Shown one piece after another: positions 1 through 9,654 of a stretch of DNA of 23,354 bases. The stretch lies in contig NW_008246089.1 in the NCBI RefSeq assembly GCF_000281045.1, forward strand, positions 653,400 through 676,753, given 5' to 3'. How positions within the stretch are numbered: the stretch's first letter is position 1; every line of letters begins with the position of its first letter. The stretch comes from Saprolegnia diclina VS20. Taxonomy: Eukaryota; Oomycota; Saprolegniomycetes; Saprolegniales; Saprolegniaceae. The notes beneath the pieces were generated by a model. That model did no database searches. It saw nothing but the letters and a program-made list of their open reading frames with translations, and had not been told where the DNA came from. The translations under genes and the position numbers were made by a program.

Positions 1-321
1 AGACGTACGAAGAGATCGCGTACGACGAGCTCGAGATGAAGAACCTTGTGGGTCGAGGCAACTTTGGCGACGCGTACCGCGCTCGGTACCGCGGCCAGGA
101 CGTACGTTGTCTCATACTGAGACTCTGAGATCTTACTCGATGTGTAGGTCGTGGTCAAGACGCTCCGGCCGAGCGAGTTTGGCGACAACCAAGACCAGAT
201 CGTGCAAGAGTTTCGGCACGAAGCCGCGGTGCTGTCGCTCTTTGGGCACCATCCCAACATTGTGCCGTTTGTGGGTGCGTGCACAGACCTCTCGCAGCCG
301 CTGAGTCTCGTGACCGAGTAC
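1..321 (+). repeat. Inverted repeat / conversion tract, copy in kinase A
   Basis: This stretch matches the reverse complement of 10247-10567 with four mismatches by eye: two in exon 1 and two adjacent ones in the intron. Exon-2 bases 148-321 are identical, synonymous sites included. The match may extend to the left of the window. Beyond 321 the two genes diverge abruptly, then a second, less perfect patch appears around 627-728. Confidence 0.9.
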
Positions 322-911
322 CTTCCGTTTGGGAGTCTCGAAGACCAGCGTTCCCAGTTGAGTGCGGCGCAGAAGCAGCAGATTCTCAAGGGTGCGGCGT
401 CCGGCTTTCTGAACATGCACGAAGGTCGGTTCATCCATCGCGACATTGCAGCCCGGTACGATCTCTCTTTTCTTGTCTCTCTGAGATGAGATGATCTGGT
501 ATCTGAGAATCTCACATCTGAACTAGCAACTGCCTCGTGGACGCGAATCTTAACGCCAAAGTGTGCGACTTTGGCATGTGTCGGCGCGTCGGCGCGGTGG
601 GCGGCAGCTACTTTGCGCACGGGACGGGGCCGCTCAAGTACATGGCGCCCGAGTCGCTGACGCCGCCACACGCTTTTTCGTACCAGTCGGACGTCTACTC
701 GTTCGGCGTCTTGATCTGGGAGACGTACCACGGCGTGAGTCCGTTTGTGGGTCTGAACGGTACCGAGGCAGCAGCGCGCGTCTTGTCGGGCGACCGATTG
801 GCACTCTCGGAGGCGATTCCGCTGCATTTGCAAGACCTCGTGACGCAGTGCTTTCGCGACGACCCGTCCAAGCGGCCGAGCATGGCGCAGGTGCTGCTGG
901 CACTCGAGTGA
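1..911 (+). CDS. Protein kinase A, TK/TKL-like, 3' part (5' end outside window)
   Basis: Catalytic domain of a protein kinase that phosphorylates proteins on hydroxyl residues. Exons 3-101 (frame continues from upstream), 148-455 and 527-911, with introns 102-147 (46 bp) and 456-526 (71 bp), both GT..TAG. The joined protein shows the Gly-rich loop GRGNFG, the ATP-binding Lys in VVVKTL, the catalytic loop HRDIAARN (split by intron 2), the metal-binding DFG, the APE-type PLKYMAPESL, the helix-F segment SDVYSFGVLIWE, and a C-terminal RPSM segment just before the TGA. HRDIAARN and PLKYMAPE are closer to tyrosine kinases than to the usual HRDLKxxN of TKL kinases, so substrate specificity is open. 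The N-terminus is missing; by analogy with its paralogue at 9655-12806 it would carry membrane segments. The first 321 bp are nearly identical to that paralogue, including intron 1. Confidence 0.9.
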
Positions 912-1573
912 CAAGTTACCGTCCTGCCGTATTTAATACTAACGTTAGTTAGCTTTGGCTTTTCGTGGTGTGAGGTGCAGTCATGCTCGAGCGAGCAAAC
1001 GAGCTGCTTTGCGATAGTTGAGCCCCACGGGGAAGATGGATTTGCTAAAACGTTGTTTACTGTGTGCTGCGTGGGCTGTTGCAGCTGCTGCATTACACGG
1101 CTACTCTGATCGACAGGTCGGTCCGCTGGCTGCAACTAATTCATACAGTTATAGCAGCGTGCTCATTCAGGCGTAGCGCTACGTATGCGAAGACTTTGTG
1201 TCATAATGAAGATAACGCGGAACACGTTCATATATATATATATATATATATAGCAGCGTGCTCAGTACAAAAGCCTAGTGTCAGGTCAGCCGATGTGAAT
1301 TTAATTCCCGAATATGGAACCTGTGGTGCTGGGCGGTATGCCTGAGCTGCAATAAAGTACGGGCTTCCGAGTGTCTCGTGACCGTATGCCAGCCCCGAGT
1401 TGCCGAGCCTTACGTCTAACGTGGTATCCGCCATACTAGTATCCCTTGGACGCAGCGGTAGACCAGTCACACGGAATGAGGGCCTTTGGAATGACGTGCT
1501 TGTCACTGCCGTCCAAGAACGAAGACAACTTGTCTGAGAAGAGATAGTATAAACAAATTGAGCTGCATTGCAT
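912..1573. other. Convergent intergenic region, no gene recognised
   Basis: This lies between the stop codons of kinase A (+) and the neuroguidin gene (-), so it should contain both 3' UTRs and polyadenylation sites. It holds a TA microsatellite (1230-1252) and a 15-bp direct repeat, atagcagcgtgctca, at 1151-1165 and about 1251-1265. Open frames here are short and match no family I recognise. Confidence 0.6.
1230..1252. repeat. TA dinucleotide microsatellite
   Basis: About eleven TA units in a row, directly adjoining the second copy of the atagcagcgtgctca direct repeat. Confidence 0.95.
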
Positions 1574-2754
1574 TTACAGGTTGAGCGAAAACTTGACTTT
1601 TTGCTTCTTCCCCGCCGGCGCACTCGACGTCGCCGATGACGCCGGCGTCGATGCCGGGCCCGACGCAGCGCTGGCCGACCGCTTCTTGGCGCTCGGCGCC
1701 TCCAAGTGCGAAAAGATACCGCCAATCTTGCCGCCAATCTTCTTGCCCTGGGCGGGCGCCACGTACCGGCCCTTGTTTTGGCCCTTGACAACGTCGCCAA
1801 GCGCTTCGTGGATGCCGGCAAAGTTGTCGATCTTCCCGATCGAGTCGGCGGCCATCGCGTCGCGTTCGCGCTGGCGCTTGCGGATCTTGTCCTTGCGCGA
1901 CGTGACGAGACGCACGAAGCGCTCCTCTTCGTAGTCGGTCTTCTCGCGAGCTTCGTTTGCGAGTTCCTTGTCGAGCGCCGACGAGCCGCTCGTGAGGATC
2001 TCCTGCGGCCGCTCGCTGTACTCTTCGCGAACTTCGGACAAAATCGTGCTCTTGGCGAGGCGCTTGCGGTTGCGCTCGTCGCGCTTGGCCTTCTTGTCGG
2101 CCTCCTTCTCCTCTTCGTCGTACGGCACGGACGCCATGCGGGGCGCACGGTACACACCGTCCTTGGACTTCTTGCCCTCGTACGTGTCGTCGCCGTCGTC
2201 GTCGCCAGCGTCGTCCGAGTCGGCGTCATCGTCGGCCTTCAAAGCGTCCGGGTTGGGCGCGTAGCTCAGCGCTTCGTCGAGCTGGGATACGTCCGAGACG
2301 GCAATCTTGAGCAGCTTGTCGACTTGGTACTTGAGCTTCCGGTCCAGCGGGCTAGATAAGCGCGGTGACCAGGGTGCTCTTGCCAAACAGAGAGACGTAC
2401 CGCATGCGTTCGAGGATCGTGCGGTAGCGGACGAGCTCCTTGAAGACAGGGTGGTCCTTGACGGCGTCGGGCGACTCGAGCTGTCAACGATGATATGAGA
2501 TATACGCCACCGCGTGCCATGGTCTACCTTGAGGAGCGCAAAGAACATCGAGAGCTGCGAGTACTGCATGAGCGCATGGTTCTTGATCTGGAGGAGGCCC
2601 ATGCCCGAGTCCGTCGGCAGCTTGTCCTACGCCGCCGTGATGAGCATGACGTATGGCAGGCGCCGCTTTGGCCTACCGAGAGCGTCTCGCGGAACTCGCC
2701 AATCTTCTCCTGGAGGAGCTTGATGTCCTTCTCGACCTTCGTCAGTACTTCCAT
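1574..2754 (-). CDS. Neuroguidin/LCP5-like protein (Sas10/Utp3/C1D family)
   Basis: Probable nucleolar protein of the U3 snoRNP/SSU processome, acting in 18S pre-rRNA processing (known role of the LCP5/NGDN family). Exons on the minus strand: 2754-2677, 2626-2528, 2480-2401, 2351-1574; introns 2676-2627, 2527-2481 and 2400-2352 (50, 47 and 49 bp). The joined protein is about 344 aa. Residues 1-100 form the helical Sas10/C1D domain: an initial heptad-like helix, then GLLQIKNHALMQY, the ERMRPLDRKLKYQ signature split by intron 3, and DKLL. An acidic Asp-rich stretch, a MASVPYDEE motif, a charged Lys/Arg/Glu helix and a C-terminal basic tail ending KKQKVKFSLNL follow, matching the usual family layout and length (about 300-370 aa). 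The start was chosen at 2754 because it directly opens the conserved helix; an in-frame ATG farther upstream adds only low-quality sequence. Intron 2 is the only one placed in the window that ends in CAG. Confidence 0.88.
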
Positions 2755-3062
2755 GGTTCGGCGACTACTACGCAGAGGCTGCTCAGACCCTCGGCCATGG
2801 CCCTCGCCGACGTACCGCGTTGGTGGAACTTGAAGTGATGAATCTATTGGTCGTCGCAGGGCGGCTTGGGATTGGCTAAAAGTCGGATTTGTTTCACCAA
2901 CCACTTGCGTCTTCATTTTGGCCAATCGCATCGCGTCATGTGGACAATGCAACAACTCGAATGTTGTCCTGTACGTCGACTAACTAACAAAGAGTTGGTC
3001 AAGGCCTGCCATACATTGTACACTACATAGCACGCTAAACCACCACCCCAACGCTGCACCTC
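2755..3062. promoter_or_regulatory. Divergent promoter with three CCAAT boxes
   Basis: About 308 bp separate two divergent start codons. ATTGG (CCAAT on the minus strand) lies at 2846-2850 and 2871-2875, and CCAAT at 2922-2926. The stretch CTTCATTTTG just before the last box resembles the oomycete initiator consensus (YTCAWTTY-like). I infer a bidirectional promoter; no TATA box is evident close to either start. Confidence 0.5.
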
Positions 3063-4353
3063 ATGCTCGAAATTATCTCTCGGGTTGACGAGCAGAGTGC
3101 CCGTCCATTGACATCTGGAAAGGGCAATGTAACGAAGTGGCCGAAACCGACACGGATGGCCGCACCGTCAAGCCCAAGCTCGGATGGGACGGACCCGCCG
3201 CTGCTGCCATCGATGCCGTCATTTTCGCAGCTACCCGTGACCACCTATGTGCGCTGCCTCCACCTGCACGCTGCGTTTCGCAAGGCATTTGCTTCGCCAC
3301 CGGTCCACCTACTGCAGGACGCGGCGGCAACCGAACGCCTCGGAGCATCGCTCCAGGAGCTCATCACATGCGGACGGTCCGACGAAGCGCACAGTCCCAG
3401 CAGCAGCGCGATGATTCTCTTGCCATCCATACGGCTCTTTCTCCAGATTGTTCTTGCCCAGGACCTTTTGACCTTCGCCAAGGCGCCCACCGTGTCGATG
3501 GACGTGCTACTGAGCGTCGGCAGCTTCCACCGCGTCCTTTTGCATACGACGCAGAGCATCGACGCTGTACTAAGCGTCGTCGCCGCGTACCTCGAGTCGA
3601 TTTCGTATGCACCTGCCTTTACAGGCACCCTCGTCACGCCACTCGAAGAGCTCCAGGCGCAGCTCAAGCTGCACTTGGCGCTCTGGACCGAAGAGTGGGT
3701 AGCTCTCATCACGCGGGTATGCATCCTAGAGGTGTATACATATCAAGAAGGAGCGTAGGCGGCCAAGCACATTTGCGATCGGCAAGGGATTCCAGCGACA
3801 CCCTCGGCGGCGGATCGCATGGCGCTTCGGGTAGGAATGCTCTCGCGTACTAGTCCAAGCGTCGAAGTAGACGAGCCCGTACGCACAAGAGCTCCTGCAT
3901 GTCATCTTACAGCCGCTGGGAACCTTTCTTGTCTCTGAGCCCAATATTGCATCGCGCACTTACCTTCTGCATCTCGTGTCGCGTCACACGTTTGAAGCCT
4001 GGATCGAGTACGAGCTGTGGCGCTTGGATGCCGTGCAGATACCAACGCACTTGCGACGATGTAGGGAGCTCGCAAGTATCACCAAAGTCTCGGAAGCGGG
4101 CAGTGTCCAGCTGCGCAAAGACGTCGAGACGGTCAAGCTCTGGTGCGGCGACGTCGACTCGCGGCACCGTGAAGTCCATGGGTACAGCCGCCTACAGAAT
4201 ACAAGCACGCTCCAGCGTCTCGACAGAACCGTGGCAGCATGGCGCCAAACCGAGATGCGCAAGCGCCGGTCGAGCTTTGACATGGTCATGGACTCGAGCC
4301 TCATCACTACGTCGCGCCACTTGGCCGATCGAATGACAATGAACAACAAGTAG
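3063..4353 (+). CDS. Conserved helical protein, tentative CCDC142-like
   Basis: Exons 3063-3716, 3759-3830 and 3871-4353, with introns 3717-3758 (42 bp) and 3831-3870 (40 bp, the shortest in the window), both GT..TAG and phase 0. The joined protein is about 402 aa from the ATG at 3063; an in-frame ATG at 3156 would remove 31 residues of low-complexity text and is a reasonable alternative start. The protein is alpha-helical with many Leu/Ala runs and no signal peptide or clear membrane span. The C-terminal third contains ILQPLGTFL, TFEAWIEYEL and GSVQLRKDVETVKLWC. The last segment resembles, from memory, the GALQLKQDF..VREW block of the CCDC142 family, whose role is poorly known. It is shorter than animal CCDC142. 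The coding status is well supported by the splicing; the family name is tentative and no function is proposed. Confidence 0.6.
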
Positions 4354-4525
4354 TCGCTCCACCGTGTCGACAAGGGGCTACAACACGTCCTTGAGTCCTT
4401 CAAAGGGAACCAGAGACGAGACTCTAAGGCCCAGCAAGCACACAACGCTCAAGTCGAAAACATCAGCTTTAAACGTATACTACAGTACCAGCGAGTCCTA
4501 CTTCTATCTAGATGCCGTTATTCGT

Positions 4526-5671
4526 TCAGCAGTGAGTCTTGGCGATCGCATTGGGCGGCAGCACGCCTTTACTCTCGAGCTGCGCCACGATCTTGTTGAA
4601 CTTGATGCCGCCGTTGCCATACTCGCCGCACGACCCGCAGTTGTGCAAGCCGACGACCACATGGTCCTTGGCCGAGAGGACAGGCGAGCCCGAGTTGCCC
4701 CCAAGCGTCCCGAGGTTGTACGTGAACTCGTCCTTCTGGCACGACTCCAACGGCGTCGGTCCATTGTCCATGTCGTGGCTAAGCTTGGTAATTTCCCCCA
4801 TCACGTTGTTCGCCACATATGCCGACACACGCTTGCTCCAAAAGTTGGGGTGGCCCGAGACGTACACGTGCTCCCCGAGCGCCGGCCCGGACGCGCGCAC
4901 CTGGAGGTAGCCCCACTGGCTCAAATCCACGCCGTCCTTGACGTTGAGCTTGAAGAGCGCAAAGTCGTTGGCCGTGTCCGACATGACAAACGTAGCATTT
5001 GTTGCGACGATCGTGCCCTTGCACGCGCCGTGGACGTTGTGCTGGCTCGCGTCGTCGCAGTCGCACTCGGCCCCCAAGTCGACTTGCACTTCGCTCCCGT
5101 CTTCGTCGATACCGATGCAATGTTCGTTTGTAATCAAATGACCCTCGGACCCAATGAGCCACCCCGTGCACTCGGAGATGCCTTGGATGAGAAGCCGGGC
5201 GACGGCGCGGCTCGGCGCGTGCATGCTCGTGTTGCGGTAGCAGGATGCCGGTCGCGTAAAGTCTTCGCCGCAAATTTCTTCAGTCACGCCAACGCGGTGT
5301 CCAAAGGCCACCTTATCGATGACAAAGACGGGCGTCGACCGCGCCTCGTAGTGCGGTGCGTCGTACGTAAGGGTAACGGCGTCGCCCGCGAGCCACTCGG
5401 CGAAGAAGCTGCCGCGATGGTCACCGCCGGCAAACGCCACAACATCCTGCCCGCTCTTGTCAACGAGGCGAAGCGTTCCGTTGATGGGTATGTCAAGGCT
5501 CGCAAAATGCACCGCTACGTACGTGGCCTTGGGCTTTTCGATGACGTGGCGAAACGGCGCGCCGCCATCAAACGAGAGCGAAAGCGGCGAGAGCGCCCCG
5601 GCCGACCCGACGGCTGCGGCGGCGACGACGCTGAGAAGCGCAAGAAGACACGTCCGTACGAGCAGCTGCAT
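4526..5671 (-). CDS. Secreted trypsin-like serine protease, single exon
   Basis: Probable extracellular endopeptidase of the chymotrypsin/trypsin fold. The 381-aa protein starts at the Met at 5671, chosen because it opens a clean signal peptide (basic start, then a Leu/Ala/Val core ending near GSAGA, residue 25); an in-frame ATG at 5713 would only add polar residues before it. Residues 26-150 form a beta-rich N-terminal domain. The protease domain follows, with CTGWLIG, His184 in TNEHCIG, Asp236 in NDFALFKL and Ser327 in GGNSGSPV, so the catalytic triad is complete. Paired cysteines around residues 134-207 and 345-348 fit a secreted disulfide-bonded enzyme. It resembles the proteases at 19133 and 21409 but lacks their C-terminal PPC-like domain and the intron after HCIG. 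It converges with the CCDC142-like gene, 172 bp apart. Confidence 0.92.
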   Translation of the reverse strand: MQLLVRTCLLALLSVVAAAAVGSAGALSPLSLSFDGGAPFRHVIEKPKATYVAVHFASLDIPINGTLRLVDKSGQDVVAFAGGDHRGSFFAEWLAGDAVTLTYDAPHYEARSTPVFVIDKVAFGHRVGVTEEICGEDFTRPASCYRNTSMHAPSRAVARLLIQGISECTGWLIGSEGHLITNEHCIGIDEDGSEVQVDLGAECDCDDASQHNVHGACKGTIVATNATFVMSDTANDFALFKLNVKDGVDLSQWGYLQVRASGPALGEHVYVSGHPNFWSKRVSAYVANNVMGEITKLSHDMDNGPTPLESCQKDEFTYNLGTLGGNSGSPVLSAKDHVVVGLHNCGSCGEYGNGGIKFNKIVAQLESKGVLPPNAIAKTHC

Positions 5672-6208
5672 ACGGCGTGTCGACGGCGAATGCCAAAATG
5701 CGGTTTCCATCACGAGTCATTGCGTTTTGGATATCCAAAATCAGATGCGTACTCAGACAGGACAAATCCAGGTGCTCGACCAATCTGAGTTTGGTATCTG
5801 AGACGCACCGCATCTTCCCAGACGCCATCACCAATCAGACTATCCGACCAATCTCAAGACTCGTGACTGCTTGGACGGTAAGCACACGTTACGGAGCCCG
5901 CACGGCACACGACCGGCAGCTAATGCCGACGCCTCTGACTGCCAGCGATAGACGATTGAAGCGGACGCCGACGCAACAAGAGAGATGCCCCTCTAGCTTT
6001 GCCTCGTGGTATGGGTTCAAACATGCCCCAACTGTTGATTCCACTTCTCTTTCGTTTCTTGGGCAAGACGACAATGACGTCAGTCAACCAAGCTAAGGAC
6101 ATCTGGTTCTTTACAGTCATCAAATATCCATGGACCAATGTAGTATTACATCGCACTCGTGCCGAGCCAGTGCTCGTGTATGGTGACAAAGGTTATTGAA
6201 GATAGAGT
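5672..6208. other. Intergenic: protease upstream region and DIS3L2 3' flank
   Basis: About 537 bp. Three CCAAT boxes cluster at 5780-5784, 5831-5835 and 5848-5852, roughly 110-180 bp upstream of the protease start at 5671. A perfect palindromic CRE-type bZIP site, TGACGTCA, lies at 6075-6082. No convincing gene is present; a 60-odd-codon open frame ending near 6199 was considered and rejected. Confidence 0.5.
5780..5852 (-). promoter_or_regulatory. CCAAT-box cluster upstream of protease gene
   Basis: Three CCAAT pentamers in 73 bp, all in the same orientation (ATTGG as read along the protease gene). CCAAT is the binding motif of the NF-Y trimer in eukaryotes. Their position just upstream of the start suggests promoter elements; no binding evidence is available. 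Confidence 0.4.
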
Positions 6209-9200
6209 CTAGGCTACGACCAGGTCGACGACAATCTCCAGAGGAACTCGAGTCGCCGAGAGCTTCAAGCGCACTTCGGAGAAGTAGCCGAGGTCGAGCT
6301 TAGCGCCAAAGACCGAGATCTTGAGGTGGTTGGTGAGCTTGTCGAGCTCGCCCGTCGCGCCAATGTCCTCCAAGAAGAGACGCTTCTCGAACCCAAACTC
6401 GGGCATGAGCACTGTGAAGCTCTTGTTGCCGAGGCCGACGACCGTGCCACTCGTTTCCGTTGGCTTCTCGGCGAGGTACATGGCCAAAAAGAGCTTGTCG
6501 CAGCCGACTTGCGCATTCTTGGCGTTGGCCTTTTGGCGGTTGCAGCGATCCACGTCGTCGGGGTTGACGCCCACGCGCTCGTCTGTGAGGCTTGCAAGCA
6601 GGAGACGGTGCACGAGCACATCGGCGTACCTACACCATCCAACTGAGGTCATGGACATAGACTTGCAGTACCGGCGAATCGGCGATGTAAAGTGCGTGTA
6701 GTACGGAATGTTGAGCGCATAATGGCGGTCGTCGTGCGTCAGCTGGTCGGCCACATTGTACGCAGCCGGCTGCATCGGCTTGGTGAGTACGTGCATGACG
6801 GCCGAGAAGACACGCTCGCCCCGCGTCGCCAAGAGGTCGTCGAGCCACGTGCTGAGCTCGACGCTCGGGTCTTTTGTGATACCGATCGCTGCAAGGTCGT
6901 GCCACGCCCGGGGCCACTGATCTGGGTCGGGCACCGGGTGGTGCCGCAGAACAGCGACGTTGTGCGGTGCCTGGAGCAGCTTTTGCGCGACGAGAAAGTT
7001 GGCAACAAGCATGAACTCTTCAATGAGCCGGTTCGAGTCGCGGATCGGGTACGATGCGACACTTCTCGGCGCATCGCCATCGAGCACAAAGCTCAACTTG
7101 GTGTTTTGGAGACTCACCGAGCCGGTTTCGAAGCGCACTCGGCGGCGCGTTTGAGCCAGCGACCAGAGTTGCTGGACATTTTCGTGCACGACCCGGTACA
7201 GGGATGCATCTTGCGGACGCCGCGCGGTCGGCCACATCTCTTCCGAGTACGTCATGTCGCCGTTTTGCTGCAATGGCATCTCGAGCAAGAGCTGCGCCGT
7301 GCCATAGTCGAGCTGGCACACGGACCGAATCAGCGTCTTGCCATACCAAATCGGCGCGTCGACGACAAACATGCCGTCGGGATGCATACGCCACACCACC
7401 TACACCATCTCGGAATTGAATACACTATCAATGATACGACCACCGAACCGAGAAGGCGAGCCGGTCCGTGTACGGCTGGAGCGAGCAGAGCGACTCGCAG
7501 AGCCGGCGCGGTAGCATCGGCAGCACCTGGTTGACCAAGTACACACTGGTGCAGCGGCGCTTGGCCTCGGCGTCGAGAGGCGACCCCGCCTCCACAAAAT
7601 GCGCAACGTCGGCAATGTGCACGCCAATCTCAAACGTGCCGTCGGCGAGGCGCTGGATCGAGAGCGCGTCGTCAAGATCACGCGCGTTCCACGGGTCGAT
7701 CGAGAAGATGGTCCAGTCGCGGAGGTCCCGGCGGCGCGCGACTTCGTCGTCCGGGACGACCCAGTCTTCGGACGGCAGCGACGCTTCGATCGCCGGAACA
7801 AACGGCAACAAATGATCTTCCACGCCCGTGGCGATGAGGAGCGCTTCGATCTCGGGCGCGCTCGTACCAATCAACCCAGTGGTTTGCACAAAAATTCCCT
7901 AATCAATCCCGCGATCATGAACTCTCCTGTCGTCTGCAATGGTACCTGTGGCGACCGGTGGCTCGTTGCCCATGTGCCGAGCTTGACAATGCACAGCTTG
8001 GTGGTGGAAAACTCTTCAGGGTCCGTCGTGTACTCGCTCGGCATCGTGCCGCTCGGAATGCGGATGCCCCGGGGCAGGCGCTCGTCGCGCGCGTCAAAGA
8101 GCGCAGCACCACTTGTGACACGCACCGTGCCAATGTACACGTGGTCGCCGCGCTTGGCGATGCGCACGACCTTGCCCGTGGGCTGGAGGCTGGCGTTCTT
8201 GAGGCGCGCTTCTAGGGCTGAGAGCGTTGCCTGCAGCGCCGACGTGCCCTTGGTGCTCGCGGGTTTCGGCCCCGGCGACGTGGCCGTCACTAGCGGGTTC
8301 CAGAGACCTGGCGGCACGACCGTTGTCGACGTTGGCACGACGACTGTGGATGTCTTTGGCGACGACGTCGTCTTCCACTGCGACTGCGGGTGCAGCTCAA
8401 TGAGGACGAGGTCGCCGTCGACCGCGCGGTTCTGGTCGACAACCCCGTGGATGTTGATGTCTGTGTCGAGGCCCTCGACGGTCACGTAGCTGTCGTACTT
8501 GTTGCCTTTACTGACGCGAAGAAGACCTTGGAGGTACGTGCCTCTCGCAAGACCAACGTGCGCGTCCTTCTCCGAGACATGGGCCGCGTAGAGCGGGTCG
8601 CCTGCCTTCTTCGACTTGTTGGATTTGGGCGCCGGCGTGGGCTTGTCACTGAGCGCCGGCGCGTCGTCCGAGGCCTTGCGGACAGCGTCCTTGTGTGGTT
8701 GCTTCTTGTTCTTCTTCTTGGTGCCAAGCGCCGGTTTGTCTTCGACTGCTGTCGTGGCGCAGTCGGTAGTCGCGACTGCTTTCTTTGTCTGGCGATCGAA
8801 TTTCTTGGGCTCCTTCACCAGGGACGTTGCGCCGAGCAGCAGCGATACACCATCCGCCGCCGACGAACCCTCTTCAAGAGGCACTGTGCTTTCGCTCTTG
8901 GCCTTTTTCTTCTTGTTCTTCTTGGTCTTGGAGACCTTGGCGTCTGCGATTGTCGGGGGGTTTTCCTTGACCTTCGGCGACATTGGCATGGCGCTGGCGC
9001 TGGTCTTGGGCGACGCGACCATTCCAGTGTCGTTGGGGACGCTATGGCTCGAGGTCGCGTCCACTGTCGCGTCCGCAGTCGCCACGGTAGCAGACGATGC
9101 AGGCTTGGGCTTGTTCTTGCGCGGGCGACGTTTCTTGGCTGGCGCCGAGGCACCGTTGTCGCCGGGCGAGTCGGAGGACGCCGGTTGCGCACCGATCGGC

Positions 9201-9442
9201 GCGGGCGGTGGCTGCACGTTCGGCGATATCATAGGCTGCTTCTTCTGCTTCTGGCGCGGCTTGGTCTCGTGTGCGGTCACGGGCTCCCCGTCCGCCGGGT
9301 GCGTCGTGAGTGATGGTCTAGCGGCTGCGTCGTCGCCGGCGGCCTCGTCTGCGGGCGCTTGCTTCTTGGGCGTCTTCTTGCGGCGCGGCTTGGGCGCCTT
9401 CGTCGCCGGCGCGATGACAATCGTCTCGCTCGGATCGTCCAT
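6209..9442 (-). CDS. DIS3L2: DIS3L2-like 3'-5' exoribonuclease (RNase II/RNB family)
   Basis: Processive 3'-5' exoribonuclease; animal DIS3L2 acts in the cytoplasm, independently of the exosome, on oligouridylated RNAs. Exons on the minus strand: 9442-7946, 7898-7449, 7399-6672, 6629-6209; introns 7945-7899, 7448-7400 and 6671-6630 (47, 49 and 42 bp). The protein is about 1031 aa. Residues 1-300 are a low-complexity Lys/Ala/Pro/Ser tail with several KKNKK-type runs. Cold-shock-like domains follow (GTYLQGLLRV, GVVDQNRAVDGDLV). The RNB domain carries the active-site pattern DPWNARDLDDA: Asp567, 573, 575 and 576 reproduce the spacing of the four Asp of E. coli RNase II. HFTSPIRRYADVLVHRLL spans intron 3, and an S1-like end follows. 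There is no PIN domain, which argues against DIS3/RRP44. In-frame ATGs at 9505 and 9556 are alternative starts. Human DIS3L2 is shorter; the excess is the N-terminal tail. Confidence 0.93.
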
Positions 9443-9654
9443 CGGGCTCTGAGACTGAAATGGAAATGGATCGCGAGCGATCTTGGGCAAGGATCCAGTA
9501 GGCATTATCCTATTCCAGGCAACCTCAATTCGGATAGATCCTGTTTTACAACACACTGCAAGTTCTGAGTTCTAATTGCGGCTCGATATATTGCCCACCG
9601 GATGCACTACTTTAATACGAAGTACTAGTAGACAAGATTATTATCGCACTCGTT

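Noticed and set aside
1228-2229. Open frame of 333 codons on the minus strand
   Set aside because: Same-strand shadow of the neuroguidin exon in another frame, Arg/Thr-rich, ending in translated TA microsatellite.
4364-5788. Long open frame of 474 codons on the plus strand
   Set aside because: It lies antisense to the secreted protease, which has a signal peptide and complete catalytic triad; the antisense frame shows no family motif and reflects codon bias in GC-rich sequence.
6005-6025. Possible tRNA B-box (gggttcaaac)
   Set aside because: It does not fit the full B-box pattern and no A-box or cloverleaf could be drawn around it.
5999-6199. Small frame ending VYGDKGY, which recalls a DDE-transposase motif
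   Set aside because: Only about 60 codons, no further transposase motifs, no terminal repeats nearby; the resemblance is too short to support.
8390-9313. Open frame of 307 codons on the plus strand
   Set aside because: Antisense to the low-complexity N-terminus of DIS3L2; its Leu/Arg/Gly-rich composition is the mirror of Lys/Ala-rich codons.
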